Positions 9,501 to 17,977 of a stretch of 47,193 nt of DNA are shown piece after piece. The stretch comes from a virus. A model generated the notes under the pieces. It saw nothing but the letters and a program-made list of their open reading frames with translations, ran no database searches and had not been told where the DNA came from. The number at the start of each line of letters is the position of its first letter. Within the stretch, counting starts at the first letter, position 1. The stretch spans positions 1 through 47,193 of IMG/VR virus record IMGVR_UViG_3300008221_000010, one strand, 5' to 3'. Made by a program: the position numbers and the translations under genes.

Positions 9501-12500
9501 GCGGAAGACACATATACGTTTACTGATAAAAAAGGTATTGTGTATGTCTACGCAGATGAGCAAAACGAGGGCCAGCTACTAACAAAAGTAGACGCACAAG
9601 AGTTCTACGATAATCTCGCGTACACTCAAAGTGAAATGGGTTTCTTACTTATCGACCCTATGCATGGTTTGGATCAAGCTCTGCTGCCCAGCATCCGTAA
9701 CGCACTACAACGTGGTGATCTACAGTTCGCCCTCAACGCTATTGCGGCCACAAGCCAAGTAGACCGTATCCGTGAGATCGCAGCCAAGCTCGGTAGAGTT
9801 CTCGGCACGACACAGGTGCAAGTGGTTGACGATCTGTCTCAGATGACGGGGCGCAAAGCTGCTGGTATGTTTGAACCCGAAACAAATACAATTTACATCG
9901 ATGCTAACAACGGGATGAACGTGCATACTGTCTTGCACGAGATGACTCACGCGGCTACTTCGGCGGCTATAGCAAATCCCTCCTTACCAGAAGTTAAACA
10001 GCTACAAACTCTGCTTGACGCAGTGCGCGAGCAATTCGGCGAAGTATACGGCACCCGTAATCTCGACGAGTTTGTAGCAGAAGCCTTCAGTAATCCTGAG
10101 TTCCAGAGTGCGTTAGCTCTGACGAAGGTAGATGGCGGCAAGATGTCAGGCTGGGAGAAGTTTACAGGTGCCATTAAACGTGTCGTGCGTAAGATACTAG
10201 GTTTGTCTCCCTCCCCTTCAGCACTGACTGAAGTCGATGGCCTTATAGATGGTATGCTGGCTTCATCACCTGCCACACGGGCAGCGCCGAATATGTTGTT
10301 GATGGCAGGTACTAAGAAAGGGTCTTCGCAGCTACTCAGTAAAGCAGCGAACCTTGCGCCTGAAAAAGTTAAAGACTACGCAGATGTTATATTTAACGAA
10401 GGCGTTAGTGTAAAAGCAAAAAGCTGGGTATTAAATACATTACCCGTAAACATCTTGACAGATATAGCGGTTAAATACATTCCGTTCGCTAGAGAACTTA
10501 ACATGCTTATAAATAAGCAGAGTGGGGCGTTGCGGCAGAAGTCTGAACTGTTAGATTCTATGCTGAACAATCTCCATAAATGGCAGCGTAAAAATAAAGG
10601 TATGTCTGCTGTACTAAACAACATCATCCCGCGCAGTACTTACTTAAAGATTGATCCGTCACGGGGTAACGATGCTAAGTACATGAAAACTATTCGTGAC
10701 GACAAGGAACGCTCTGCCGAATACGATGAGTTGTTTGCAGAATACAGTAAGCTCGACGCACAAGGTAAGGCGTTTTATGGGCAGATGCGCAACTACTTCC
10801 AAGACACTTATGACGATATTATCGCTGCGTTAGACGCACGGTTGGACGCCACGATCCCCGATGCAGAGGCTAAGAAGAGCGCCTTTGAAGCCCTACGAAA
10901 GTTGCTACAGGCAGATTCTGGGATCATCCGCCCTTACTTCCCACTGCAACGTAAAGGAGGGTATCGTTTAGTCTATAACGCGCCTGACCCAGACAAGGGT
11001 AATATGGAGCAATTTGTAGAGTATTACCCCACGCTGCGTAAAGCGGAGCAAGCTCGCGCAGCTATTGCAGATGTCGATGTCGATGCAGAAATAACTTCCT
11101 CGACTAACCCTATGAACTTCGACAAAGCTCCATCAAGTAGCTTTGTCCGTAATATCCTGAACACAGTGGCACTGCGCAAGGAGTCATTTTCTTCAGAGCA
11201 AGAATACAAAGAAGCCATGCAGGCAATTGTTGATCTATCACTAGACGCAATGCCAGAGCGTTCGTTCATGCAGAACTTCCGCCGCCGTAAAGGCGCAAAT
11301 AATAAAGGTGTACGGGGTTTCCTTGGTGACACTACACCGACAGGTATGGGTGGTATGGAGTTCGACGCCTTTACAATGCTCAAAGAAAAAGGTCGTGATC
11401 TAAACCGTCAACTTGTGCAGCTAAAGTCCGCAGCGGAGATTGAAAAGTTTCGCGCTAAACTAGCGGGGCCGATCAGCGGTACAGAAGGGCCGACATATAA
11501 GACTGATCCCCGTACAGCTATGATGGCTGAAAAGCTAGACCAGGTCGCTAAGTTCGCGCAAAGCCCTAACGTACCTCGCTACTCACAAGTGGTAAACAGC
11601 TTGGGGTTTGGCTTTACGATGGGGCTTAACTTCTCGTCAGCGGCGATTACATTCTTTGACGTTGCCATGAGTGCTATGCCTGTCATTGCAGGTAAACATA
11701 AAGTAGGTCCAACGGCTCGTGCATTTGGAGCGGCTACTAAACTGTTTGCAGGTGCGCCCAGTAAGCGTACCATAATGGTTAAAGATGCAGACGGCCAACT
11801 TATCCCGCAAGAAATAAATATGGGTGCGGCTGGCAAATCTATCTCTAACTATGACCTAAATAGCTTACCTGAGATACTGCGTAATGTCCGTGCTGATATC
11901 CTTATAGCTATGGGCATAGACCAAGGGCAGTTCAATCAGTCCATGACGCAGGAGAATTTGGAGATAGGACGCGATGCGCCCTTAGAAACTTTTAATAAGT
12001 ATTCTAGTTTTATGTTTCATCACTCAGAACGCTTTAACCGTGAGACAACGCTTACCGCTTCTTACGTGTTAGAGGTCCAGAAAATGCAGCGTGAAAAAGG
12101 ATCACCCCTTACTGACGCTGACTATCGTGAAGCGGCGCAAGAAGCTATAAACACCACAGAGTTTACTCTTGGTTCTACAGCGGCGGCGGGGCGTCCAATT
12201 GTGGCGCAAGGGGCAATCGGTAACATCTTGTTCCTCTTTAAACGCTTTGCAATCAGTAAATACTATATGATGGCTAAGTTGGCGCAGGAATCTGCCAAAG
12301 GTGATCCAGTGGCTCGTGCGGCGGGGCGTAACTTCCTAATTTCAACTGGTCTGTTCGCAGGTCTTGGCGGTATGCCTTTGATGGGCGGTATCGGTGCAAT
12401 ATACAACATGTTTGCAGATGATGACGAAGACGACTTTGAAGCAATGACACGTAAGTTTGTTGGCGAAGGTATATATGGTGGGCTTTCCAACGAGATACTA

Positions 12501-13148
12501 GGCGTAGATTTAGCTAACCGCATCTCGCTGAACAGCTTGCTGTATCGCTCCCCGATCATCGACAAAGATCAAAGTAATTTGTGGACATTAATTGAGCAGC
12601 TTGGGGGTCCAGTTATTGGTGTAGGATTAAGCGTAGAACGCGGCGTTAAAGATATATACGATGGAGAGGTGCAACGCGGTATCGAATCCATGGCCCCTGC
12701 GTCAATCAGGAACGGCCTTAAATCTTTACGTTTTGCTACAGAAGGCGCAACAACACGTCGTGGTGACCCAATTATTGAGGACATCAACCCATACAACGTA
12801 GTCATGCAGGGGCTAGGGTTTGCGCCGCAAGCCTACATCCAGCAGCTTGAAGCAAATAAAAACGCTCGTCGCCGGGAAGACGCTGTAAACAGTAGAAGGA
12901 CTAAACTACTGCGTCGCCGTAACATGGCTATCCGGGAAGGCGATAGAGACGAGTTGCAGAAGGTGGAACTTCTTATTGAAGAGTACAACGCAGGGCTACC
13001 ACAAGACGCGGATACACGTAAAAAACAGATTACGGTGAAAACAAAACAACGTTCTCTCGAATCTTTCGGCAGGACAACAAGTAACATGCGCGGGGGTGTA
13101 ACAACCACAGAGATGTCGCAGAGTATCCTAGACCAATACGATTTCTAA
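6555..13148 (+). CDS. Giant virion/ejection protein with HExxH metallopeptidase domain
   Basis: 2197 residues, the longest gene here. An Ala/Gly/Val-rich hydrophobic region at ~130-187 could enter or cross a membrane. A VPQA tandem repeat follows at ~625-676. A zinc metallopeptidase motif H-E-M-T-H lies at 1128-1132, with a plausible third ligand in N-L-D-E-F-V-A-E-A-F (Glu1176), the gluzincin arrangement. The last ~500 residues, with conserved-looking segments such as R-N-G-L-K-S-L-R-F-A-T-E-G-A-x-T-R-R-G-D-P, resemble the C-terminal domains (LPD38-like) of the large polyvalent proteins that phages and conjugative elements deliver into recipient cells. Last gene of the rightward arm. Probably packaged and injected; the protease substrate is unknown. 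Confidence 0.65.
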   Translation: MGVYQYTDPQTGRSYKFNHAGEAPSNEDFSEIQNILAQERVGYAEKYENVFGEEFEAPDDGTAIGRGYERGKKQIKQAFGETLGTAGEQSGLGFLANYGQGLEERSRQELGELLLEQPERMQSTDVDGFGSALTYAGEVVGEQIPQLGLGLGAAVAAPVIAGAAGVAAPFVVGAGAAALVTAPILFGNNIQRQEDEVASGKKARVDISDALTATFGQAILEGVSDKLLLGSVLKPIGKSIFTRTVSRAGGGATTESLTEVGQQMMERAQAGLEVDSDDAIAEYREAAIAGGLIGGGTRATIGSFGERRDTPDETDITDETDTTQAIENAVETAVGDQANAALETEARNAADPEPLKGKAEQTNDQQAADSAEVATNAATPSAALVKEEVNLKGEATRAEAKAVKKAEDKTQEYLPGLEPVVEEDRAAAKRSEETGKEIEVENLETVEAAQDTFTPDFVSKVFGVLGGESPLSKAAKSSKLSNKPISDPAVLERITGYVNNKGVKADTVKSAMAERGYTYAKGQFVKSEPAGLGSGVAGGGSGVAASGGPGIGNINPDETSTPIEGTVGGGVSLAQPPELAARVQPDTLVDPVAEVIPEEVAEVTPEEVVELEKQAEVATATPVDVPQAVPQADPQAVPQAVPQAVPQAVPQADPQAVPQAVPQAVPQAVPQADLQAAPDDGRNAAPGRVTGGGPGNLAPPMGPAPVQAPVQGAVVPQAQLQEAEAAQDARAQAELNRIYESDPEPEVVSGLSKEKAVELAEREATRRAGVRKYQDTQVNPRDVAEVTTAVDKEGVIELINTKDSDLDEQGKAAKIYFSRFRRPVDALDEIGAASAQGETQSRKKNYTPEQFVFYKGMTQKSAMDARKWVFDNMSEPARTFARDAAVLAKRDTTKANPSDMVIGMVKAMKGIQQKEDAVLAKQMNRELDGLNLQAKEPAVLGQEMRGRGPIGTIKPIKGQTAFESFLAGIKFKRRKVRSNETTAEDTYTFTDKKGIVYVYADEQNEGQLLTKVDAQEFYDNLAYTQSEMGFLLIDPMHGLDQALLPSIRNALQRGDLQFALNAIAATSQVDRIREIAAKLGRVLGTTQVQVVDDLSQMTGRKAAGMFEPETNTIYIDANNGMNVHTVLHEMTHAATSAAIANPSLPEVKQLQTLLDAVREQFGEVYGTRNLDEFVAEAFSNPEFQSALALTKVDGGKMSGWEKFTGAIKRVVRKILGLSPSPSALTEVDGLIDGMLASSPATRAAPNMLLMAGTKKGSSQLLSKAANLAPEKVKDYADVIFNEGVSVKAKSWVLNTLPVNILTDIAVKYIPFARELNMLINKQSGALRQKSELLDSMLNNLHKWQRKNKGMSAVLNNIIPRSTYLKIDPSRGNDAKYMKTIRDDKERSAEYDELFAEYSKLDAQGKAFYGQMRNYFQDTYDDIIAALDARLDATIPDAEAKKSAFEALRKLLQADSGIIRPYFPLQRKGGYRLVYNAPDPDKGNMEQFVEYYPTLRKAEQARAAIADVDVDAEITSSTNPMNFDKAPSSSFVRNILNTVALRKESFSSEQEYKEAMQAIVDLSLDAMPERSFMQNFRRRKGANNKGVRGFLGDTTPTGMGGMEFDAFTMLKEKGRDLNRQLVQLKSAAEIEKFRAKLAGPISGTEGPTYKTDPRTAMMAEKLDQVAKFAQSPNVPRYSQVVNSLGFGFTMGLNFSSAAITFFDVAMSAMPVIAGKHKVGPTARAFGAATKLFAGAPSKRTIMVKDADGQLIPQEINMGAAGKSISNYDLNSLPEILRNVRADILIAMGIDQGQFNQSMTQENLEIGRDAPLETFNKYSSFMFHHSERFNRETTLTASYVLEVQKMQREKGSPLTDADYREAAQEAINTTEFTLGSTAAAGRPIVAQGAIGNILFLFKRFAISKYYMMAKLAQESAKGDPVARAAGRNFLISTGLFAGLGGMPLMGGIGAIYNMFADDDEDDFEAMTRKFVGEGIYGGLSNEILGVDLANRISLNSLLYRSPIIDKDQSNLWTLIEQLGGPVIGVGLSVERGVKDIYDGEVQRGIESMAPASIRNGLKSLRFATEGATTRRGDPIIEDINPYNVVMQGLGFAPQAYIQQLEANKNARRREDAVNSRRTKLLRRRNMAIREGDRDELQKVELLIEEYNAGLPQDADTRKKQITVKTKQRSLESFGRTTSNMRGGVTTTEMSQSILDQYDF
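8427..8582 (+). repeat. 12-bp tandem repeat encoding V/D-P-Q-A, 13 units
   Basis: Thirteen units of GTACCACAAGCT, in which every fifth unit starts GAT instead of GTA (the last also has a CTA change), giving a 60-bp higher-order period. It encodes a Pro/Gln linker in the giant protein. Long apparent reading frames on the other strand and in another frame here are by-products of the repeat. Confidence 0.9.
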
Positions 13149-13180
13149 TAAAAAAGCCCCGCACAGGTTATATGCGGGGC
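13147..13180 (-). terminator. Rho-independent terminator of the leftward arm
   Basis: GCCCCGCA (13156-13163) pairs perfectly with TGCGGGGC (13173-13180) around a nine-base loop. Read leftward, the stem is followed by six T's and a further AT-rich stretch (13147-13155). No T-run follows in the rightward direction, so it mainly stops leftward transcription, exactly where both arms converge. Confidence 0.85.
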
Positions 13181-13231
13181 AAGATAACAATGGAGAACAA
13201 CACTGTAAACAATGTCGTAATGATTAACGTA

Positions 13232-13459
13232 TCACACAGTTCTCCATACACGTAAACCTAGTTTCTTGTCTTCTACGCATATTTGCACCTCAAACTCCCA
13301 TTTTTTACGCTTCGCAAGCTTCTGTAACTGATCTTTAGCCTTCTCAGTATTAATGCAGGGTACGAAGATGGACGACTTAACGTCCATAACTTCCCAATTT
13401 ATTGTGATCCGTAGCCCGTCAGGATTTAGATCATCAATTTTTAGTACTTTCTGGTCCAT
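13232..13459 (-). CDS. Small hypothetical protein, last gene of leftward arm
   Basis: 75 residues from the ATG at 13459, which has GGAGCAGGGTG just upstream; an alternative TTG at 13483 would add eight residues with a poorer context. It overlaps the 3' end of the primase-helicase gene by 26 bases. Alternating strands and a Lys-rich helix (A-K-D-Q-L-Q-K-L-A-K-R-K-K-W) are visible. No family recognised. Its coupling to the primase suggests a replication-related role, which is inference only. Confidence 0.6.
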   Translation of the reverse strand: MDQKVLKIDDLNPDGLRITINWEVMDVKSSIFVPCINTEKAKDQLQKLAKRKKWEFEVQICVEDKKLGLRVWRTV

Positions 13460-16256
13460 CGTCACCCTGCTCCATCTCTGCAAACTTCATCTCTAGCACC
13501 CAGTCAGGCGGGAGATTGAAGTCCGTGCCTTTGGTTAGACGTTTCTTAACGCGCTTGGCTCCTAGCTTTTCTTTCAAGTCATCCACTACGCCTTGGTAGT
13601 TTATTTGCTGGTCAACACACCACTCTCGGAACGGCTTGAGACGCAGGAACAACAACTTGGTATCTGGCTCGTAGCGTGCGACCAACGTACCGCGAGGACT
13701 TGCACCAATAGGCACAAGCTCTATTACGTTATCATTCCTGCCACGCTGATCTTCAGTGCTTTCGATCTTGAGCAGGTTGTTGTAGTTTTCTGACAAGTAG
13801 TTGTTCAGTGTTTCAGTGACGGATGACCCTGCATCGCTGACGTAGTTGCGACGAGAAATCAACTCACTCACAATCCATCTGTACACTAAGGCTACGTCAT
13901 AGTTTACGAGGCCCAACTTTTTAGCAATCATCAAACCAGAGATAATCGCGGCGTTACCGTTCGTCCAGAACCGATGCTCTGGGCCAAGTCCAGCCGCCTT
14001 GTCTATGCGTATACGCACAGAGTCTACGATCTTGCGCACTTCGTCTTTGTTGTTGATGACCCACTGGATGTACTCAATGCCGATATGCCCGTAGTTCGCC
14101 TTAAAGTCCTCTATGAGGTGGGCAGTAGCAGTATTGTCGCCTTTGGTAAAATTCATCATCTTCACGTTTAGCTCAAACATCCGCAGCATCTCTGCTTTCG
14201 GCGTTGCCTTATGCCGACCCAAGATTTCCCATGCGCTCGTGTTACCCGAACTCAGAGCAAGCAGTTGCCAAGGCTTACCCCTAACGCGTTCGGTATTACC
14301 ACTAGAGGACATGCGGTTTTTCTGTCGCCCACTGGATACTTGATAGGTGTAGTCAGACATCTGTTCGCCGTTTACGTTCGTCATCTCATCAGACACCAGC
14401 GGGATATTGTGCATCACCTCGCCCCTCAGCATACGAGCGTTGTGCGTATCCTCTTTGCTGTTCATCAGTTCTTCAGGGCTACCCCAGATACCGATAGCTG
14501 CCATCTGTGCAGTTGTTTTACCAACACCCGAACCACCATATAGGTGTATAGACATACTGTTGAGTCCTGTGACTGCCATCAGCGGTGAGCCGAAACCAAC
14601 GCCGACAACGTACTGGTGCAGTTCGTACCCCGGTTTGTTGTAGAACTCCAACAGCTCAAGGTTCTTCTCGCGCGTACCTTTCGGCTCGAATGCATCTATC
14701 AGCCCTGCTGTGGCCGATGAAGACGGGTTAAAGTCTACGTCTGTCGCCGTGACTAACTTGTCTCCCAACACAAACGACTCCATAGTATCGTCAGCCCAAC
14801 CGAATTGGCGATGCGCCTCATCTGCTGTAGTCGTGCGTTGTAGTTCGTCTACCCATTTTGTTGTATATGTCATTAGTTTATCTAGTGCCTTCCCATGTGC
14901 GGTTACGCCTTCCTTAGCCATGCACTTACGAAATTCCTCACGAGAGGTTACTTGTGCAAGTGGTACGTTAAATTGACGTACGCCATCTCTCGGCAAATGC
15001 AGACGAAACACCAATGTCTCGCCCAGTTCAATATCGTGTAGACGCCTAGTAATGTAGATGTCGTGGTGATAAACAAGGTCTTCTTCTATATCCCCATCAG
15101 CATTGCTACTGCGTAGGAACACGCCCCCCGCTGCGCCACGGAAATAGGGTGCAGGATATTCGGGTATGTCAAATTTTTCAGACTTCTTTACTCCGCCCTT
15201 AACAACGGACGCGAGTACTGTCACATCACCATCGGACTCTCGAACACGCCTACCCAGCACAATCGGCGATTTGATCTCGCCTTGTAGTGAGCAGTCTTTA
15301 CAGACGCCTTCGTTTAACTCGTCAAAGCGTGCGCAAGTATACGGGCCCTTGATCTCATCTAACTTCTTGCGCATAGCTGCTTCGTTGTAGTCGGGGTGTT
15401 TGCTAGAAATCTTCTTTGCGGCTACGTCCCCATCTATACAAAACTTTGCAATAGATAACCCCGCACGCCACAGCGGTTCGCTGACCTCAGACTGGTGCGT
15501 CGCTATAAACCTTAGCTGCTCACAACCACGCCCTTCAGCGGTCTTCTTTATAATAGTCTTAAAAACATTCTCAGAGTTGTCTGCGTACGCTTCGTAGAGT
15601 GCGTCAGTACCTAGATCAAGCGTGGTAACTGGCATCGTAAGCACACCCAGATTGGACGTAAAATCTTCTAACACCACAGGGTCAGGCATAGAAACGCCAA
15701 ACAGTTCTACGGGTAGGGGTGGGTCACTCTTGCAGTTATAAGTACCGGGGACACGTAGGACTTGCGCAAGGTTAGCAGTGACTACGGGGTCAGCACGAAG
15801 GCCGTTATCCACACATGCTTGCTTTAGCCGTTGAGCTTCTACCACCCACTGCTCTGCCGAAACTGCTTCGGTAAGGGGCCAGTACACATGCACCCCGTTT
15901 CCGCTGTTGACCATCATAGGTTTAGGCAGGGAAAGCTTCTTGCAGAAAGCACGTAGGGCGTCCACCGCCGCCTTCTGCGTAGGGTACTCTTTCAACGAGC
16001 CAACATCCAAGTCGAGAAATAGAGACTTCAACTCGTACGCGTTCTGGGCTTTTCGCCCTGCATTCTTGGTCGGCTCTTTAAATGTACTAAGAGCGAAGTA
16101 TGTGTTTAATCCTTCCGCAGCATACTTGTTGGCCGCGCGTTCTACCTCTTCAAGAGTATCGTAGAACTCCTGTATACGGGTATCGTCTTTAGAGGCGAAC
16201 ACGCAGTAGTGGCCTTCACTACTCAGTACCCCCCTTAAAAATTCTAATGTTTTCAT
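13434..16256 (-). CDS. Primase-polymerase (AEP) fused to AAA+/DUF927-like helicase
   Basis: 940 residues from the ATG at 16256 (GGAGC upstream; a longer frame to 16316 lacks such a site). N-terminal archaeo-eukaryotic primase motifs: F-L-D-L-D (80-84), S-G-N-G-V-H-V-Y-W (118-126) and R-A-D-P-V-V (154-159). Cysteines at 308, 319 and 322 may bind zinc. The C-terminal half has Walker A G-G-S-G-V-G-K-T (574-581) and a Walker-B-like L-V-S-D-E-M (620-625), with the surroundings of DUF927-type phage helicases. The protein would both prime and unwind at the fork, with the SSB and DNA polymerase A encoded in the same arm. No separate DnaB- or T7-type helicase-primase is seen. Confidence 0.8.
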   Translation of the reverse strand: MKTLEFLRGVLSSEGHYCVFASKDDTRIQEFYDTLEEVERAANKYAAEGLNTYFALSTFKEPTKNAGRKAQNAYELKSLFLDLDVGSLKEYPTQKAAVDALRAFCKKLSLPKPMMVNSGNGVHVYWPLTEAVSAEQWVVEAQRLKQACVDNGLRADPVVTANLAQVLRVPGTYNCKSDPPLPVELFGVSMPDPVVLEDFTSNLGVLTMPVTTLDLGTDALYEAYADNSENVFKTIIKKTAEGRGCEQLRFIATHQSEVSEPLWRAGLSIAKFCIDGDVAAKKISSKHPDYNEAAMRKKLDEIKGPYTCARFDELNEGVCKDCSLQGEIKSPIVLGRRVRESDGDVTVLASVVKGGVKKSEKFDIPEYPAPYFRGAAGGVFLRSSNADGDIEEDLVYHHDIYITRRLHDIELGETLVFRLHLPRDGVRQFNVPLAQVTSREEFRKCMAKEGVTAHGKALDKLMTYTTKWVDELQRTTTADEAHRQFGWADDTMESFVLGDKLVTATDVDFNPSSSATAGLIDAFEPKGTREKNLELLEFYNKPGYELHQYVVGVGFGSPLMAVTGLNSMSIHLYGGSGVGKTTAQMAAIGIWGSPEELMNSKEDTHNARMLRGEVMHNIPLVSDEMTNVNGEQMSDYTYQVSSGRQKNRMSSSGNTERVRGKPWQLLALSSGNTSAWEILGRHKATPKAEMLRMFELNVKMMNFTKGDNTATAHLIEDFKANYGHIGIEYIQWVINNKDEVRKIVDSVRIRIDKAAGLGPEHRFWTNGNAAIISGLMIAKKLGLVNYDVALVYRWIVSELISRRNYVSDAGSSVTETLNNYLSENYNNLLKIESTEDQRGRNDNVIELVPIGASPRGTLVARYEPDTKLLFLRLKPFREWCVDQQINYQGVVDDLKEKLGAKRVKKRLTKGTDFNLPPDWVLEMKFAEMEQGDDGPESTKN

Positions 16257-16275
16257 TGTTGCTGCTCCAAAGTGT

Positions 16276-16314
16276 GCCGTGGTGGGTAGAAAGGACACGA
16301 AATCCCACCACGGC
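16276..16314 (-). other. Long perfect hairpin between SSB and primase genes
   Basis: GCCGTGGTGGG (16276-16286) and CCCACCACGGC (16304-16314) are an exact 11-bp inverted repeat with a 17-base loop. There is no T-run after it on either side, so it is not a standard terminator. It lies just upstream of the primase ribosome-binding site. A smaller stem (ACGACTA at 16331-16337 with TAGTCGT at 16348-16354) covers the SSB stop codon. Confidence 0.75.
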
Positions 16315-16346
16315 AATCTACCGTTAACTAACGACTACCTGTTAAG

Positions 16347-17048
16347 TTAGTCGTCCCAATCGTCAACGATAGATGAAAGGTCCGCCTCTTCAGTAGAGGG
16401 AGCAGCCTCTTTCTTCTTGGCGACCTTTTTCGGTGTAGGCACTTCGTCTACTTCAGCAGGGGCAGACTCAACTACATCCCCAAATATAGCAGACGGGTCA
16501 TCCTCGTCGAGAGAAAAACCTTCTTGCGTATCAAACGGAGAATGTTGTTTCTTCACCGCTAGAGCTATAACCTGCACAGCTTTTATCCGTAGTGATACAC
16601 CATGAGAAGTCATGTTGTACGGTACAAGAGCCACTGCTATATTTACAGTACTGCCATGCGTGAGTTCAAAGTCAGAGGGTAGTTTTCTGTTCTTTGAGTC
16701 AACGTGTAGGGGCTTATCGGTAACCGTACCAGAGTACTGACCCTTTAGTTGAGCAGAGCCAATGTACATACCATCTGCATCCCTTTCAAACACTTCGGTA
16801 TGCTTCGGCATTTCAGGCCAGCTTGATTGGGCTGCTTCCTTGTATGCAGCTTTCATGGCGTTATACAATTCTTTTGCCTGTGCATCGTTCATACGAAACT
16901 TCGTATCGTACTTTGCATTCTCTTCGGTAGGACCACAAGGCACTGTCTTTCCGTTAGGAAGAACGCTCCTATCAAATTTATAGGTCTGATTAAGACGCGG
17001 GTAATGAGCTTCGACGCCTTTGATTAGCATTGGTTTGGCTGCTGCCAT
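16347..17048 (-). CDS. Single-stranded DNA-binding protein, T7 gp2.5-like
   Basis: 233 residues with an AAGGAG site before the ATG. The core L-T-H-G-S-T-V-N-I-A-V-A-L-V-P-Y followed by G-V-S-L-R-I-K-A-V-Q-V-I is the OB-fold signature of phage gp2.5/DUF2815-type SSBs. The C-terminus is an acidic linker ending D-D-W-D-D, the usual tail for contacting replication partners. It stands directly upstream of the primase-helicase in the same operon and shares its start base with the end of the preceding gene. Confidence 0.75.
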   Translation of the reverse strand: MAAAKPMLIKGVEAHYPRLNQTYKFDRSVLPNGKTVPCGPTEENAKYDTKFRMNDAQAKELYNAMKAAYKEAAQSSWPEMPKHTEVFERDADGMYIGSAQLKGQYSGTVTDKPLHVDSKNRKLPSDFELTHGSTVNIAVALVPYNMTSHGVSLRIKAVQVIALAVKKQHSPFDTQEGFSLDEDDPSAIFGDVVESAPAEVDEVPTPKKVAKKKEAAPSTEEADLSSIVDDWDD

Positions 17049-17770
17049 TAGTCTTCTCCTTTGTTATATTCAAAACCGCTTACTTCTGTAAACGGAGAGT
17101 TGTCCCTTGCGGTTTCTAATTGAACCGTCATGGTCTGTAACGCAGCCATGCTTGCCGCACGGCTACCTTTCTGTTCGAGCGCCTTCTTGAGTTCTTGTTC
17201 GTTGAGCGCACGGACAGCTTTAAAAAACAGTTTAGGTGTTTCAGACCCCTCATCAAAACGTACCTGTGTAACCACCGATAGTGATGAAGCTTTATGCCTA
17301 TGTAGGTACTTAGAGTAGCCTTGCATAGCCATATCACCTTTTTGATCTTTGCCAAAAATAGATGTAGCGGGGATACGCATCTGATAAACTGTATCCATCT
17401 GCCCTTCCAATACGACCGCCAGACGTTGCGAATACCTGCAAGCGCGGCCCCCACCGCTGCTTGAACCTTTGATGTTATGTTGGCAGTCCATACAGCGAGT
17501 AGCTTGCTTTTGGTCTGTCGGAACATCATTGGATGGTATCTGCGTATCTGGTGACCAACATGTCGGGGCAGATGGGTTTGCTGGATCGTACATACCTTCA
17601 TAGTAAGTACGGGCCAGCTTTGCGGCGTTTACTATAATTACATTCAATGGACCATCACTTACGTTGACGTACTCGCCGTCAACGGATTGGCGAAAACGCC
17701 TACCCCCCAAGGTGATTTGGTTTAAACCAGACCCATCAATATAGTTATTGTCAACCGCCGTAACTGGCAT
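17048..17770 (-). CDS. Cys-containing hypothetical protein next to SSB
   Basis: 240 residues, start overlapping the previous stop. A cluster C-W-S...R-C-M-D-C-Q...R-A-C-R-Y-S-Q-R at residues ~70-115 looks like a zinc-binding site. The following beta-rich region reads L-A-V-V-L-E-G...Y-Q-M-R-I-P-A-T-S. I recall similar proteins beside SSB genes in other phages but cannot name the family. A nucleic-acid-binding replication accessory role is plausible from structure and place. Confidence 0.6.
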   Translation of the reverse strand: MPVTAVDNNYIDGSGLNQITLGGRRFRQSVDGEYVNVSDGPLNVIIVNAAKLARTYYEGMYDPANPSAPTCWSPDTQIPSNDVPTDQKQATRCMDCQHNIKGSSSGGGRACRYSQRLAVVLEGQMDTVYQMRIPATSIFGKDQKGDMAMQGYSKYLHRHKASSLSVVTQVRFDEGSETPKLFFKAVRALNEQELKKALEQKGSRAASMAALQTMTVQLETARDNSPFTEVSGFEYNKGED

Positions 17771-17976
17771 TAGTTTTTCCGCTTCTTCGGTTTCTTAGCA
17801 TTGGTCACCGAAGCCTCTACCTCGTCGAGCCTAAATCTGTAGACTTCTCCGATTTTGATGTAGCTGCTTTCAGGTATTAGTCCCTTACGCATCCAAGTAC
17901 GGATGGTTGTTACAGATACTCTGAAGTACCCTGCAACTTCCCTAATGTTCGAGTAAGGTGTTTCAGTGGTAAGCAT
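17770..17976 (-). CDS. Helix-turn-helix DNA-binding protein (excisionase/MerR-like)
   Basis: 68 residues. I-R-E-V-A-G-Y-F-R-V-S-V-T-T-I-R-T-W-M-R-K-G is a winged-HTH signature as in MerR or excisionase-type proteins, followed by Y-I-K-I-G-E-V-Y-R-F and a basic tail P-K-K-R-K-N. The ATG has AAGGA upstream. It is a candidate regulator of the early arm and possible reader of the dispersed 15-bp palindrome, though nothing in the sequence proves this. No integrase is nearby, so excisionase function is unlikely. Confidence 0.7.
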   Translation of the reverse strand: MLTTETPYSNIREVAGYFRVSVTTIRTWMRKGLIPESSYIKIGEVYRFRLDEVEASVTNAKKPKKRKN

Positions 17977-17977
17977 T

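Noticed and set aside
13156-13180. Bidirectional terminator serving both arms
   Set aside because: Only the leftward direction has a T-run after the stem; termination of the rightward arm here is not supported by sequence.
17770-17976. Excisionase indicating a temperate phage
   Set aside because: The HTH is generic; no integrase, attachment site or repressor operon was found in the window.
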